This document shows positions 51,598-60,333 of a stretch of DNA of 64,000 bases, piece after piece. Under the pieces are notes generated by a model. It ran no database searches. It saw only the letters and a program-made list of their open reading frames with translations, and was not told the DNA's origin. Every line of letters starts with the position of its first letter. Within the stretch, counting starts at the first letter, position 1. The stretch comes from Streptomyces cellostaticus (GTDB taxonomy: Bacteria; Actinomycetota; Actinomycetes; Streptomycetales; Streptomycetaceae): contig NZ_JALLIN010000015.1 in the NCBI RefSeq assembly GCF_023630175.1, positions 62,001-126,000 on the forward strand. Direction: 5' to 3'. The position numbers and the translations under genes were made by a program.

Positions 51598-53496
51598 TCA
51601 CGGGGTGACGATGGCGAAGTCGTCGTCCGGTTCGCTCAGACGGCTCAGGAGGGTGGTCAGCGCGCCGATGTCGCCGGTGACCCGCACACCTTCCCGCCGC
51701 ACGAGTTCGGCGGGGCCGACGAGGCCGAGCAGGACGTCGCGCAGGTCGGTTTCGGCGAGAGCGACGGTGACGTCGGGCTCGGTGTCCGCCGTTCTCGCCC
51801 TGGTGCACGTCAGGACACCGTTGCGGAGCCGCTGGGTCACCGGCTCCGCGTCGGTGAGGTCCCACCGCACCGTGACGGCGGTGTCCCAGGCGCGGGGGCC
51901 GTCGACGCGGATGGCGAGGGCGTCGAAGAGCTGGTCCAGGGTGAGTGCCGCCAGCAGGTCGGGCCCGGCACTCCCGGTGGGAGTGCCGACCGTGCCGTGG
52001 CGCAGTTCGTGGGCGCCGGTCAGGAAGAAGTTGCGCCAGGTGCCGTTCTCGCTGCCGTAGCCGAGCTGTTCGAGGGCGTCGGCCTGCAGCGCGCGGGCCT
52101 CGGCATGGTCCGGGTCGGCGAAGACGACGTGGTCGACGACCTGGACGACCCAGCGGAAGTCGCCGTCGGCGAAGGACTGACGGGCCTGGCGCAGAACGGC
52201 GTCGGCACCGCCCATGAACCGTACGTACCGCTGGGCCGCCGCCACGGGCTCGTGCTCCCACAGATGCGCCGGGTTGCCGTCGAACCAGCCCAGGTAGCGC
52301 TGGTAGACCGCCTTGGCGTTGTGGCTGACCGAGCCGTAGTAGCCGTGGGTGTGCCAGGCCCGCTCCAGCGCCGGGGGCATCTCCATCCGTTCGGCGATCT
52401 CCAGTGCCGTCAGGCCCTGGTTGAGCATCCGGAGTGTCTGGTCGTGGAGGTAGGCGTACAGGTCGCGCTGTTCGGAGAGGAACCGGACGACCTGCTCGCC
52501 GCCCCACACCGGCCAGTGGTGCGAGGCGAAGGCCACGTCCACGGAGGCGGCGAAGAGGTCCAGGGCCTCCCCCAGGTAGCGGGCCCAGACACGGGGGTCG
52601 CGGACCACGGCGCCGCGCAGCGTCAGCAGGTTGTGCAGGTTGTGGGTGGCGTTCTCGGCCATGCACAGTGCGCGGTGGTCGGGGAAGTGGATGTTCAGCT
52701 CGGCGGGCGCCTCGGTGCCGGGGGTGAGTTGGAAGACCATCCGGACGCCGTCGACGGTCTCCGTCTGACCGGTGCGGGTGATCTCCAGGTTCGGCGGGAG
52801 CAGTCCGACCGTGCCGGTGGAGGTGGTCTGTCCCAGGCCCGCGCCGATCTGCCCGCGCTCGCCCCGGGGCAGCGCCGCCCCGTACATGTAGGCGGCGCGG
52901 CGGCTCATGGCCGTGCCCGCGTAGACGTTCTCGCTGACGGCGTGCTCGAGGAAGCCCTGCGGCGCGAGCACCGGCACCCCCGCCGCGACGTCCTCATCGG
53001 TGAGAACGCCCCGTACGCCGCCGAAGTGGTCGAGGTGGCTGTGGGTGTAGAGCACGCCCGTCACCGGCCGGTCACCGCGGTGGGAGCGGTAGAGCGCCAG
53101 CCCCGCCGCGGCGGTCTCGGCGCAGATCAGGGGGTCGATGACGAAGACCCCGCGGTCGCCCTCGACGAGCGTCATGTTCGACAGGTCGAACCCGCGTACC
53201 TGGTACACGCCGTCGGTCACCTGGAACAGCCCGTGGTCGGCGCAGAGCCTGCTCTGCCGCCACAGGCTCGGGTTGGCCGTGTCGGGGCAGTCCTGGTCCA
53301 GGAATCCGTAGGCGCCGAGGTCCCAGACCGTACGCCCCGTGGCGTCGCGGATCAGGGGGTCCTCGGCGGTTCCCATGAAGCCGCGCCGGGCGTCCTCCAG
53401 ATCCCGGGTGTCGTCGAAGGGCAGGTCGCGCAGTGCGGCCCGGTGGGCGTCGACGATGGCCGGGTGTGCGGGTCGGGTGTCGGTGGACCGGGCCAT
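51598..53496 (-). CDS. MBL-fold alkyl/aryl sulfatase-type hydrolase
   Basis: The 632 residues match BDS1/SdsA1-type alkylsulfatases: the metal motif THSHLDHFGG (about residues 170-179), LAPQGFLEHAVSENVYAG, CMAENATHNLHNLLTLRG with further ligands, a dimerisation helix region, and a C-terminal SCP2-like domain (about 505-632). The enzyme cleaves sulfate from alkyl esters with two zinc ions. It has no signal peptide. Start ATG 53496 is preceded by AGGGAGAG. The 478 bases beyond (53497-53974) contain no gene I can support. Confidence 0.88.
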   Translation of the reverse strand: MARSTDTRPAHPAIVDAHRAALRDLPFDDTRDLEDARRGFMGTAEDPLIRDATGRTVWDLGAYGFLDQDCPDTANPSLWRQSRLCADHGLFQVTDGVYQVRGFDLSNMTLVEGDRGVFVIDPLICAETAAAGLALYRSHRGDRPVTGVLYTHSHLDHFGGVRGVLTDEDVAAGVPVLAPQGFLEHAVSENVYAGTAMSRRAAYMYGAALPRGERGQIGAGLGQTTSTGTVGLLPPNLEITRTGQTETVDGVRMVFQLTPGTEAPAELNIHFPDHRALCMAENATHNLHNLLTLRGAVVRDPRVWARYLGEALDLFAASVDVAFASHHWPVWGGEQVVRFLSEQRDLYAYLHDQTLRMLNQGLTALEIAERMEMPPALERAWHTHGYYGSVSHNAKAVYQRYLGWFDGNPAHLWEHEPVAAAQRYVRFMGGADAVLRQARQSFADGDFRWVVQVVDHVVFADPDHAEARALQADALEQLGYGSENGTWRNFFLTGAHELRHGTVGTPTGSAGPDLLAALTLDQLFDALAIRVDGPRAWDTAVTVRWDLTDAEPVTQRLRNGVLTCTRARTADTEPDVTVALAETDLRDVLLGLVGPAELVRREGVRVTGDIGALTTLLSRLSEPDDDFAIVTP

Positions 53497-53974
53497 CTCG
53501 CTCTCCCTGTCGGACGCGTCGCGGTTCGCAGTGGTGGCAGAGGTCCACTCTGGCCGGGAGCGGGCGTGCCGCACGAGCGGGCGTACGCCGTACGGGTACG
53601 CGTTGCGCCGGGTGTGTCCACCACGTCGGCCGCGGACTCGGGTGCGGTCGGCCGGTGTCTGAGCGTGATCCCCGCCCGGCGCGCTCCCTGTCCGACGCCA
53701 TGTCACGTCCGACGGGGCTCCGTCGTGGTCGGCCCTTCTGCGTCCCGGCCCGGCCGGCGGCCCGGCCGGTTCCCGTCGGTGCCCGGTTCGGCGGTGGGGA
53801 CGCTCGGGAAACCTGCCCCGGTCGCGGGGAGGCTGGACCTGCGGCAGGTCCCGGGGATCGGGGATCCGCGGGCGGAAACGCGGCGGGGCGGTAGCGGCAC
53901 GGACACGCGGACAGGGCCGATCACCTGATCGCGATCGGCCCGGCCGGCTGCCGCGGACCTCCGCGCCGCGGTGC

Positions 53975-54094
53975 CTACTGCAGGCAGCGGCGGCTGTGGC
54001 AGTGGTCGTACTTGGCGCAGCGGGCGCATCCGCACTGGCAGAAGAGGCCGGGGGCCATGCGCAGCAGCCTCAGGAGCAACTCCATGGGCGACAT
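53975..54094 (-). CDS. Small cysteine-rich peptide
   Basis: The 39-residue frame has a hydrophobic first half (MELLLRLLRMAPGLF) and a tail with six cysteines and two histidines (CQCGCARCAKYDHCHSRRC). That density is unlikely by chance in this composition. A metal-binding peptide or a precursor peptide is possible. The ribosome site before ATG 54094 is weak, and no maturation enzyme is next to it. It is upstream of the alkylsulfatase on the same strand, 480 bases away. Confidence 0.35.
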   Translation of the reverse strand: MSPMELLLRLLRMAPGLFCQCGCARCAKYDHCHSRRCLQ

Positions 54095-54367
54095 CCACTT
54101 TCTGGGAGGTGTCCGGCACTCGTCGAGCAGGAGAGCAGGAGAGCGGGTCGCGGGCTCACCCAGGACCATGAGGCACGTTAGGGCACGTACCGAGCAGAGC
54201 ATGCAGGAAATGCAAAAATCGTATTTTCAGGGGCCCTTGGCGCCATCGGATGACGGGGATCCGGGCGACAGGGTCCACGCGCGACCTCGGGGCCCGGCCG
54301 GGTTCCGGTTCGGTGGTCCACCGCCCACCGAACCGGCGGACGGCCGGCTCCGGCCCGGTCCGGCGTC

Positions 54368-54880
54368 TCATCTCCCGACCCGCGGGCTGCGCCGTTCGAC
54401 GAGCAGGACGTCACGCCAGACGCCGCGGTGCAGCCCGATGCGTTCACGGGTGCCGACGGTACGGAAGCCGGCCCTGTGGTGGAGGGCGAGGCTGGCGGTG
54501 TTCTCCGGGAAGATGCCCGCCTGGATCGTCCAGACGCCGTCGGCCTCGGTCGAGTCGATCAGCGCGCCGAGCAGGGCCAGGCCGATGCCCCGGCCCCGCG
54601 CCCCGGGGTGGACGTAGACCGAGTGCTCGACCACGCCCGCGTCGACGCAGCGGTCCGACACCGGCGCCGCCGCCACCCAGCCCAGTACATGGCCCGAGGT
54701 GTCGACGGCGACGTGCCGGTGACGCGGCGATCCGGTGGCGTCGAACCGCTCCCACGTGGGCGCCGCGGTCTCGAAGGCGGCGTTCCCCTCGTCGATGCCG
54801 AGTTGGAGGACGCGCAGGACGCCGTCCGCGTGCCCGGGGCCCATCGGGGCGACACGGACGCCTGCCGGAGCGGTGGTCAT
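54368..54880 (-). CDS. arsN: GNAT acetyltransferase of the arsenic operon (ArsN-like)
   Basis: The 170-residue protein is a GNAT acetyltransferase of the phosphinothricin-acetyltransferase group: EGNAAFETAAPTWERFDA, VEHSVYVHPGARGRGIGLAL (acetyl-CoA binding RGRGIG) and SLALHHRAGFRTVGTRERIG. In arsenic operons this family acetylates arsenic-containing phosphinothricin analogues such as arsinothricin. The ATG overlaps the arsC stop (ATGA), so it belongs to that operon. The substrate assignment rests on context. Confidence 0.82.
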   Translation of the reverse strand: MTTAPAGVRVAPMGPGHADGVLRVLQLGIDEGNAAFETAAPTWERFDATGSPRHRHVAVDTSGHVLGWVAAAPVSDRCVDAGVVEHSVYVHPGARGRGIGLALLGALIDSTEADGVWTIQAGIFPENTASLALHHRAGFRTVGTRERIGLHRGVWRDVLLVERRSPRVGR

Positions 54881-55296
54881 CAGGGTGTCCGCGGCGCGAT
54901 CTCGTCGATGAGGCCTCGTACGCGCCTCTCGATGTCGTCGCGGATGGGGCGCACGGCGTCGACGCCCTGGCCGGCCGGATCGGGCAGCCGCCAGTCGAGG
55001 TAGCGCTTGCCGGGGAAGACGGGGCAGGTGTCGCCGCAGCCCATGGTGATGACGACGTCCGAGGCCTGGACGGCTTCGACGGTGAGCACCTTGGGCACCT
55101 CGGCCGAGACGTCGATGCCCGACTCCGCCATCGCTGCCACGACGGCCGGGTTCACGGTGGCCGCCGGGGCGGAGCCCGCGGAGCGGACCTGGACGCGGTC
55201 GCCCGCGAGGTGGGTGAGGAAGGCGGCGGCCATCTGGGAGCGGCCGGCGTTGTGGACGCAGACGAACAGCACGGACGGGACGGCGGTGTCAGGCAC
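54880..55296 (-). CDS. arsC: Arsenate reductase, low-molecular-weight phosphatase fold
   Basis: The 138 residues carry the CX5R phosphate loop CVHNAGRSQM (catalytic Cys at residue 13), VRSAGSAPAATVNP, and the downstream redox cysteines in ITMGCGDTCPVFPG with the aspartate of WRLPDPAG. It reduces arsenate to arsenite for export, using thioredoxin or mycothiol. It overlaps acr3 by 8 bases and arsN by 1-4 bases, so all are co-translated. Confidence 0.93.
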   Translation of the reverse strand: MPDTAVPSVLFVCVHNAGRSQMAAAFLTHLAGDRVQVRSAGSAPAATVNPAVVAAMAESGIDVSAEVPKVLTVEAVQASDVVITMGCGDTCPVFPGKRYLDWRLPDPAGQGVDAVRPIRDDIERRVRGLIDEIAPRTP

Positions 55297-56386
55297 GGGT
55301 GGGCTCTTCCTGGGGTGCGGGGACGGCCGGGGCGGTGAAGTAACGGCGCGCGTGGAGGGCGCAGTACACGAGGCCGATCAGGACGGGTACCTCGATGAGC
55401 GGTCCGACGACCCCGGCGAGGGCCTGGCCGGAGGAGGCGCCGAAGGTGGCGATGGCGACCGCGATGGCGAGTTCGAAGTTGTTGCCCGCCGCGGTGAAGG
55501 CCAGTGTCGTGGCGCGCGGGTGGTCCAGGCCGACGGCGCGGCCCAGGGCCATGGAGCCGGCCCACATCACGGCGAAGTAGACCAGCAACGGCAGCGCGAT
55601 CCGGGCGACGTCGAGGGGCCGCGAGGTGATGGCCTCGCCCTGCAGGGCGAAGAGGACGACGATCGTGAACAGCAGCCCGTACAGGGCGAACGGGCCGATA
55701 CGCGGGATGAGCCGGGTCTCGTACCAGGTGCGGCCCTTGGTCCGCTCGCCGACACGGCGGGTGAGGTAGCCGGCCGCGAGCGGGATGCCGAGGAAGACGA
55801 GCACGCTGCGGGCGATCTCCCACACCGACACGTCGAGGCCCGCCCGCGCCAGGCCCAGCGCGCCGGGCAGGAAGGAGAGGTAGAACCAGCCCAGCGCGGA
55901 GAACGCGAGCACCTGGAAGACGGAGTTCAGGGCGACCAGCACGGCGGCGGCCTCGCGATCGCCGCGGGCGAGGTCGTTCCAGATGATGACCATGGCGATG
56001 CAGCGGGCCAGGCCGACGATGATCAGCCCGGTCCGGTAGGCGGGCAGGTCCGGCAGGAACAGCCAGGCCAGGGCGAACATGAGCGCCGGTCCGACGACCC
56101 AGTTGAGCAGCAGGGACGGCAGCAGCAGCCGGCGGTCGCGGGTGACGGTGTCGAGCCGGTCGTAGCGGACCTTGGCCAGTACCGGGTACATCATCACCAG
56201 CAGGCCGAGGGCGATCGGCAGGGACACCCCGCCCACGGTCACCTCGGCCAGCGCGTCCCCGAGGCCCGGGACCAGTCGGCCGAGGCCGAGTCCGGCAGCC
56301 ATGGCGGCGAGGATCCAGACGGCGAGGTAGCGGTCGACGAAGGACAGGCGGCCCGCCACGTCGCCCCCGGGTGCGGCGGCGCTCAC
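55289..56386 (-). CDS. acr3: Arsenite efflux carrier Acr3
   Basis: The 365-residue protein has ten predicted membrane segments and Acr3 signatures: LGLLVMMYPVLAKVRYD, LARCIAMVIIWNDLARGD (with the essential Cys), TLAFTAAGNNFELAIAVAIA and VLIGLVYCALHARRYF. It expels arsenite using the proton gradient. GTG 56386 overlaps the arsR stop by 4 bases (GTGA). Reading further upstream would run through arsR in another frame. Confidence 0.95.
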   Translation of the reverse strand: MSAAAPGGDVAGRLSFVDRYLAVWILAAMAAGLGLGRLVPGLGDALAEVTVGGVSLPIALGLLVMMYPVLAKVRYDRLDTVTRDRRLLLPSLLLNWVVGPALMFALAWLFLPDLPAYRTGLIIVGLARCIAMVIIWNDLARGDREAAAVLVALNSVFQVLAFSALGWFYLSFLPGALGLARAGLDVSVWEIARSVLVFLGIPLAAGYLTRRVGERTKGRTWYETRLIPRIGPFALYGLLFTIVVLFALQGEAITSRPLDVARIALPLLVYFAVMWAGSMALGRAVGLDHPRATTLAFTAAGNNFELAIAVAIATFGASSGQALAGVVGPLIEVPVLIGLVYCALHARRYFTAPAVPAPQEEPTRA

Positions 56387-56787
56387 GAGGCGGCTCCGGC
56401 GGTCGCGGCGCGGTCGGGGAGCGGCTCGCCCGCGGGACGGCTCAGGACGCTCGCGAGGCGGTCCGTCATCTCCGGGACCAGCCAGTAGTAGACCCAGGTA
56501 CCGCGCCGCTCGCAGTCGATCAGGCCGGCCTGCCGCAGCAGTTTCAGATGGTGGGAGATCGTCGGCTGGGACAGGTCGAAGGCCGGCGTCAGGTCGCAGA
56601 CGCACACCTCGCCGCCCGCCCGGGAGGCGATCATCGACAGCAGGCGCAGCCGTACCGGATCCCCCAGGGCCTTGAACACCTTCGCCAGTTCCGTGGCCTG
56701 GCCCTCGTCCAGGGGTGCGGTCAGCAGCCCGGGGCAGCACGCGGCGGCGTCGCCCTGGCCGAGCACCACCAGCTCTTGATTCGACAT
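56383..56787 (-). CDS. arsR: ArsR-family arsenic-sensing repressor
   Basis: The 134-residue winged-helix repressor has ALGDPVRLRLLSMI, the metalloid site CVCDL at about residues 67-71, and the recognition helix SQPTISHHLKLLRQAGLI. Extra cysteines near the N-terminus (AACCPG, 16-18) may complete a three-Cys site. Arsenite binding releases it from DNA. It is the first gene of the minus-strand arsR-acr3-arsC-arsN operon and is divergent from arsI; the operator should lie in 56788-56875. Confidence 0.95.
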   Translation of the reverse strand: MSNQELVVLGQGDAAACCPGLLTAPLDEGQATELAKVFKALGDPVRLRLLSMIASRAGGEVCVCDLTPAFDLSQPTISHHLKLLRQAGLIDCERRGTWVYYWLVPEMTDRLASVLSRPAGEPLPDRAATAGAAS

Positions 56788-56796
56788 GCCTCTATG

Positions 56797-56859
56797 TTGA
56801 CAGCCTTCTATTCAGGGCGCAATCTTGCCTTGAAAGACATCGATGAACATCAATGCAAG
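56797..56859 (+). promoter_or_regulatory. Divergent ars promoter region with ArsR-type inverted repeat
   Basis: TTGACA at 56797-56802 could be a -35 box for arsI, with CAATCT at 56820 as a poor -10. Downstream, CTTGCCTTGA (56824-56833) and TCAATGCAAG (56850-56859) form a 10-base inverted repeat with one mismatch around an ATCGATGA centre. This is the best ArsR operator candidate. Confidence 0.55.
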
Positions 56860-56875
56860 CCGATGGGAGCCCACC

Positions 56876-57352
56876 ATGTCCCGCGCTCAGCTCGCCCTGC
56901 GTGTCAGCGACCTGGAAGCGTCGATCACCTTCTACTCGAAGCTGTTCGGCACCGAACCGGCCAAGCGGCGCGAGGGCTACGCCAACTTCGCCATCACCGA
57001 GCCGCCGCTCAAGCTCGTCCTGATCGAGGGCGAGCCCGGCGAGGAGACCCGCCTGGACCACCTCGGCGTCGAGGTCGGCTCCACCGACCAGGTCGCCGCC
57101 ACCTCCCGCCTGAAGGACGCCGGCCTGGCCACCTTCGAGGAGAACGACACCTCCTGCTGCTACGCCCTCCAGGACAAGGTGTGGGTGCACGGCCCCGGCC
57201 GGGAACCGTGGGAGGTGTACGTCGTGAAGGCCGACGCCGACACCCTCGGCGGGAGCGCCGGCACCGGCGACGGCTGCTGCGCCACTCCGGCCGCCGGACC
57301 GCGGTCCGCGGCCGCGTCCGTCTCCGCGGGGTGCGGCTGCGGCGGCGACTGA
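56876..57352 (+). CDS. arsI: ArsI/CadI-type vicinal-oxygen-chelate protein (C-As lyase)
   Basis: The 158-residue protein is a VOC/glyoxalase-fold protein: RAQLALRVSDLEASITFYSK, then YANFAITEPPLKLVLIEG, LDHLGVEV (metal His) and PGREPWEVYVVK (metal Glu). A Cys pair (DTSCCYAL) fits the substrate-binding cysteines of ArsI, which breaks the C-As bond of methylarsenite. The C-terminal tail adds more cysteines (DGCCAT, AGCGCGGD) that could bind metalloid. Start ATG 56876 follows GATGGGAG. It is divergent from arsR. Confidence 0.9.
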   Translation: MSRAQLALRVSDLEASITFYSKLFGTEPAKRREGYANFAITEPPLKLVLIEGEPGEETRLDHLGVEVGSTDQVAATSRLKDAGLATFEENDTSCCYALQDKVWVHGPGREPWEVYVVKADADTLGGSAGTGDGCCATPAAGPRSAAASVSAGCGCGGD

Positions 57353-57611
57353 ACCGGCGACCGCCGGGCGGGACGGACCCCGAACGCACCTGTGCGGCGC
57401 GGACTTCGGCCCCGCCTTCCACGGCCGCCCTCCGGATCCCGGTGGGCGGCCGGCACCCCGTGGGGCACCCGCCCGCTCAACTCCCGCTCCCCGACCGGAT
57501 GAATACCGCTCGCACCGGGAACCCCGCCAGTGGTTTCTACGTTGCTGTAGAAGACGCGGCCGCGCCCTCTGCCGGCCGCAACGTCGTCTATCGCATGTGG
57601 AGTTGGTTGGC

Positions 57612-58067
57612 ATGGCTCTGTGGGACCGCATCAAGGAGTCCGCGTCTCAGATGCAGACCCAGTTGGTGGCGAAGAAGAACGACCTCAAGAGCGGGGCGTT
57701 CCGCGACGCGAGCATGGCCATGTGCGCGCTGGTCGCGGCTGCCGACGGGACCGTCGACCCCTCCGAGCGGCAGCGTGTGGCCCAGCTCATCGGGACCAAC
57801 GAGGTGCTGCAGAACTTCCCCGCCGACGACCTGCGCCGGCGCTTCGAGGAGAACCTGGACAAGCTCACCGCCGACTTCGCCTTCGGCAAGGTCAGCGTCA
57901 TGCAGGAGATCGCCAAGGCCAAGAAGAAGGCCGCGGAGGCCCGTGCGGTGATCCAGATCGGCATCGTCATCGGCGGTGCCGACGGCGACTTCGACAAGGA
58001 CGAGCAGGCCGTCGTCCGCGAGGCCTGCTACGCGCTGGATCTGCCGCCGCACGAGTTCGACCTCTGA
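57612..58067 (+). CDS. terB: TerB-family tellurite-resistance-type protein
   Basis: The 151 residues match TerB: an N-terminal ALWDRIKESASQMQTQLVAKK helix, ASMAMCALVAAADGTVDPSE (acidic metal-binding loop), AVIQIGIVIGGADGDFDKDE (second acidic loop) and HEFDL at the end. The two DG-containing acidic loops may bind metal ions. ATG 57612 follows a GGAG. It stands alone; no terC/terD is in the window. 258 bases of GC-rich non-coding DNA separate it from arsI. Confidence 0.88.
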   Translation: MALWDRIKESASQMQTQLVAKKNDLKSGAFRDASMAMCALVAAADGTVDPSERQRVAQLIGTNEVLQNFPADDLRRRFEENLDKLTADFAFGKVSVMQEIAKAKKKAAEARAVIQIGIVIGGADGDFDKDEQAVVREACYALDLPPHEFDL

Positions 58068-58100
58068 CATCGGGTCCGGGGCGGAGGGCGGCCGGCGCCC

Positions 58101-59042
58101 TCACCAGGGCGTCGCCGCCTCCAGGACGAGGTACATCGTCACGGCCGAGTTCGCCGACGACATCGCGGACACGGCCGTGCCCACCGCCGCGCCCCAGGCC
58201 GCCAGACCCACCGAGGTGAACACCGGCGGCCAGTGGCGCGCCGCCGGGGCCGGCGCGAGCAGCGCGGCCACCCGGCGCGGCACCGGCCCGGGCGCGGCCA
58301 GGCACGGCAGCGTCGCCGCCGGGGCGTGGTGCGAGGGCAGGGCCGCCCGGCCGATGGCGCGGGCCACCGTCCGGCGACTGCCGACCACGCGGGCCGCCTC
58401 CTCGTCCGCCCACCGCTCCGCGGTGTACGACACGGCCGTGCGCAGCGGGAGCAGGAACGGGTTGGCGCAGGCCGCCAGGTGGACGGCGAGGAGGAGCCGG
58501 TGGTGCCGGCCGGCGAGATGGGCGCGCTCGTGGGCGAACAGGGCCCTGCGCTCACCGGGGCCGCCGAGACGGTTCAGCAGGGCCGTGGTCACGACCACGC
58601 GGTCCCCGCGCCCGCGTACGCCGGGCAGCGCGTAGGCGTACGCCGCCTCGTCCCGCAGTACGGCCACCCCGGTGCCCCGGAGGCCGGCCAGGGCCAGGTG
58701 CGCGCGGCGCCGGGTGCGGGCCTGGCGCCACAGGTTCCGGCCGCAGCCCACGAGCACCGCGCACAGGGCCGGGATCGCCGCCTTCCCGGCGATCCCGTCG
58801 CACGGCACCGCGGCGCGCACCTCGGGGTCGGACCAGGCGTCCGGCAGCGGGTTGCCGGGGAGCTGGGCGGTGCCGACCACCATCACCAGGCCCAGGCACA
58901 CGCTGCTGCACACCGCCATCACCGCCGCCACACCGGTCAGCAGCCGTGTGGCCGTGCGGGGATGCAGGCGCTGTTCCGCCAGGCGCGCGACCGGCCACGC
59001 CGTCAACGGCAGCACGAGCGGCAGGAAGACGGAGACGCCCAT
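58101..59042 (-). CDS. M56-family membrane metallopeptidase (BlaR1-like, no sensor domain)
   Basis: The 313-residue protein has an N-terminal membrane pair (about 5-20 and 35-58), another helix near 90, the zinc motif HERAH (residues about 170-174) followed by SYTAERWADEEAARVVGS with the third ligand Glu, and a C-terminal helix (about 275-300). The zinc-protease domain faces the cytoplasm in this family. It lacks the penicillin-binding sensor domain of BlaR1. It is co-oriented 21 bases downstream of the BlaI-type repressor, the usual pairing in actinobacteria. Confidence 0.85.
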   Translation of the reverse strand: MGVSVFLPLVLPLTAWPVARLAEQRLHPRTATRLLTGVAAVMAVCSSVCLGLVMVVGTAQLPGNPLPDAWSDPEVRAAVPCDGIAGKAAIPALCAVLVGCGRNLWRQARTRRRAHLALAGLRGTGVAVLRDEAAYAYALPGVRGRGDRVVVTTALLNRLGGPGERRALFAHERAHLAGRHHRLLLAVHLAACANPFLLPLRTAVSYTAERWADEEAARVVGSRRTVARAIGRAALPSHHAPAATLPCLAAPGPVPRRVAALLAPAPAARHWPPVFTSVGLAAWGAAVGTAVSAMSSANSAVTMYLVLEAATPW

Positions 59043-59063
59043 CAGAAGACCCCCATCGAAAGC

Positions 59064-59447
59064 TCAGTCGTCCCCCGGCAGGTCTTCCCCCAGCAGTTCG
59101 CGCAGCAGCCGCTCGTCCTCCGGTCCGAGGCCGGTGACGAAGCTGGCCAGCACGGCCTGCCGGTCGCCGCCGGCGTCCAGCACCTTGCGCATCTTCCGCG
59201 CGGCCAGGTCCGCCTGGTCCGACACCGGCGTCCAGGCGAAGGACCGGCCCGCCCGCTCCCGGGTGACCGCGCCCTTGGCCAGCAACCGGGTGAGGATCGT
59301 GACCACCGTCGTGTAGGCGAGGTCCCCGCCCAGGCGCTCCTGCACCCAGCCGGCCGGCGCGGGCCCGCACGACTCCCGCAGCGCCGACAGGACCTGCGCC
59401 TCCAGCTCGCCCTGCCCGCGCCGGGAACGCCGCCGGTCAGCCGTCAC
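59064..59447 (-). CDS. BlaI/MecI/CopY-family repressor
   Basis: The 127-residue winged-helix repressor has GELEAQVLSALRESCGPAPA, the recognition helix LAYTTVVTILTRLLAKGAV, and the protease-sensitive region AWTPVSDQADLAAR. It would be cleaved by the M56 peptidase encoded 21 bases downstream. Start GTG 59447. Upstream DNA has a palindromic ACATATGCATGTACG-type sequence (about 59500-59515), similar to TACA/TGTA operators of this family. Confidence 0.88.
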   Translation of the reverse strand: MTADRRRSRRGQGELEAQVLSALRESCGPAPAGWVQERLGGDLAYTTVVTILTRLLAKGAVTRERAGRSFAWTPVSDQADLAARKMRKVLDAGGDRQAVLASFVTGLGPEDERLLRELLGEDLPGDD

Positions 59448-59577
59448 ACCCTGTCTCCCTTCCGGTGCCCCGCACGTCGTGGGCGGTACATCGTAGGGAC
59501 ATATGCATGTACGACGTTCCGGGCGGCGGTCCGGGCCCCCGCCCCGGCCGCCGCCGCGAGCGCCGCCGGAGTCCTCG

Positions 59578-60051
59578 TCAGCCGAACATGCCCGGCTCGT
59601 AGTCACCGGCCGGCTGCTGGACGATGACGTTCATCCGGTTGTAGGCGTTGATCAGGGCGATCAGGCAGACCAGGGCGCCGAGCTGGTCCTCGTCGTAGTG
59701 CTTGGCGGCGTCGGCCCAGGCCTCGTCGCTGACGCCGCCGGCCGCGTCGGCCATGCGGGTGCCCTGCTCGACCAGCTCCAGGGCGGCGCGCTCGGCGTCG
59801 GTGAAGACCTTCGCCTCCCTCCAGGCGGCGACCAGGTTGAGGCGGATCGCGGTCTCCCCCGCGTGCGCGGCGTCCTTGCTGTGCATGTCGGTGCAGAAGC
59901 CGCAGCCGTTGATCTGGCTGGCGCGCAGCTTCACCAGTTCCTGCGTCGCGAGCGGCAGCGTCGAGTCCGACAGGACCTTCCCGGCCGAGTTGATGTAACG
60001 GAGGAACTTGCCGGCGACGGGGTTGGCGAAGAGGTTCAAGCGAGCGTCCAT
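59578..60051 (-). CDS. AhpD-like carboxymuconolactone-decarboxylase-family protein
   Basis: The 157-residue protein has the catalytic motif NGCGFCTDMHSKDA at about residues 48-61: CxxC then His, with an upstream glutamate (QELVKLRASQ). AhpD-like proteins are alkylhydroperoxidases acting as thiol-disulfide carriers. A second helix region (AIRLNLVAAWREAKVFTDAE) is typical. Start ATG 60051 is preceded by GAGGAC. The long reading frame that continues upstream on this strand is not coding. Confidence 0.9.
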   Translation of the reverse strand: MDARLNLFANPVAGKFLRYINSAGKVLSDSTLPLATQELVKLRASQINGCGFCTDMHSKDAAHAGETAIRLNLVAAWREAKVFTDAERAALELVEQGTRMADAAGGVSDEAWADAAKHYDEDQLGALVCLIALINAYNRMNVIVQQPAGDYEPGMFG

Positions 60052-60333
60052 GACGTCCTCCTGTGCGGTTGCTGTTGGCTGCACCTTCTTGACGGACCGG
60101 ACCCGGGAGATGTGACGGCACCAAGGGTGACCTGCGTCACCCCATGCGGGCGGGACGCGGAAGCCGGCGGTGCCGCGCCGGGCACGGATCCTCGGGAAAT
60201 GTGCGCAGGAGCGCCACACAGGCCGCACACGGTCTGCGGAACGCCTCGTTACCGTTGCCGCTCGATCCCCCCCCACGAACGTGAACAGGCCCCGGCCGTG
60301 GCCGCAGGCGCCGTCGACCCAGGAAGACCGTGA

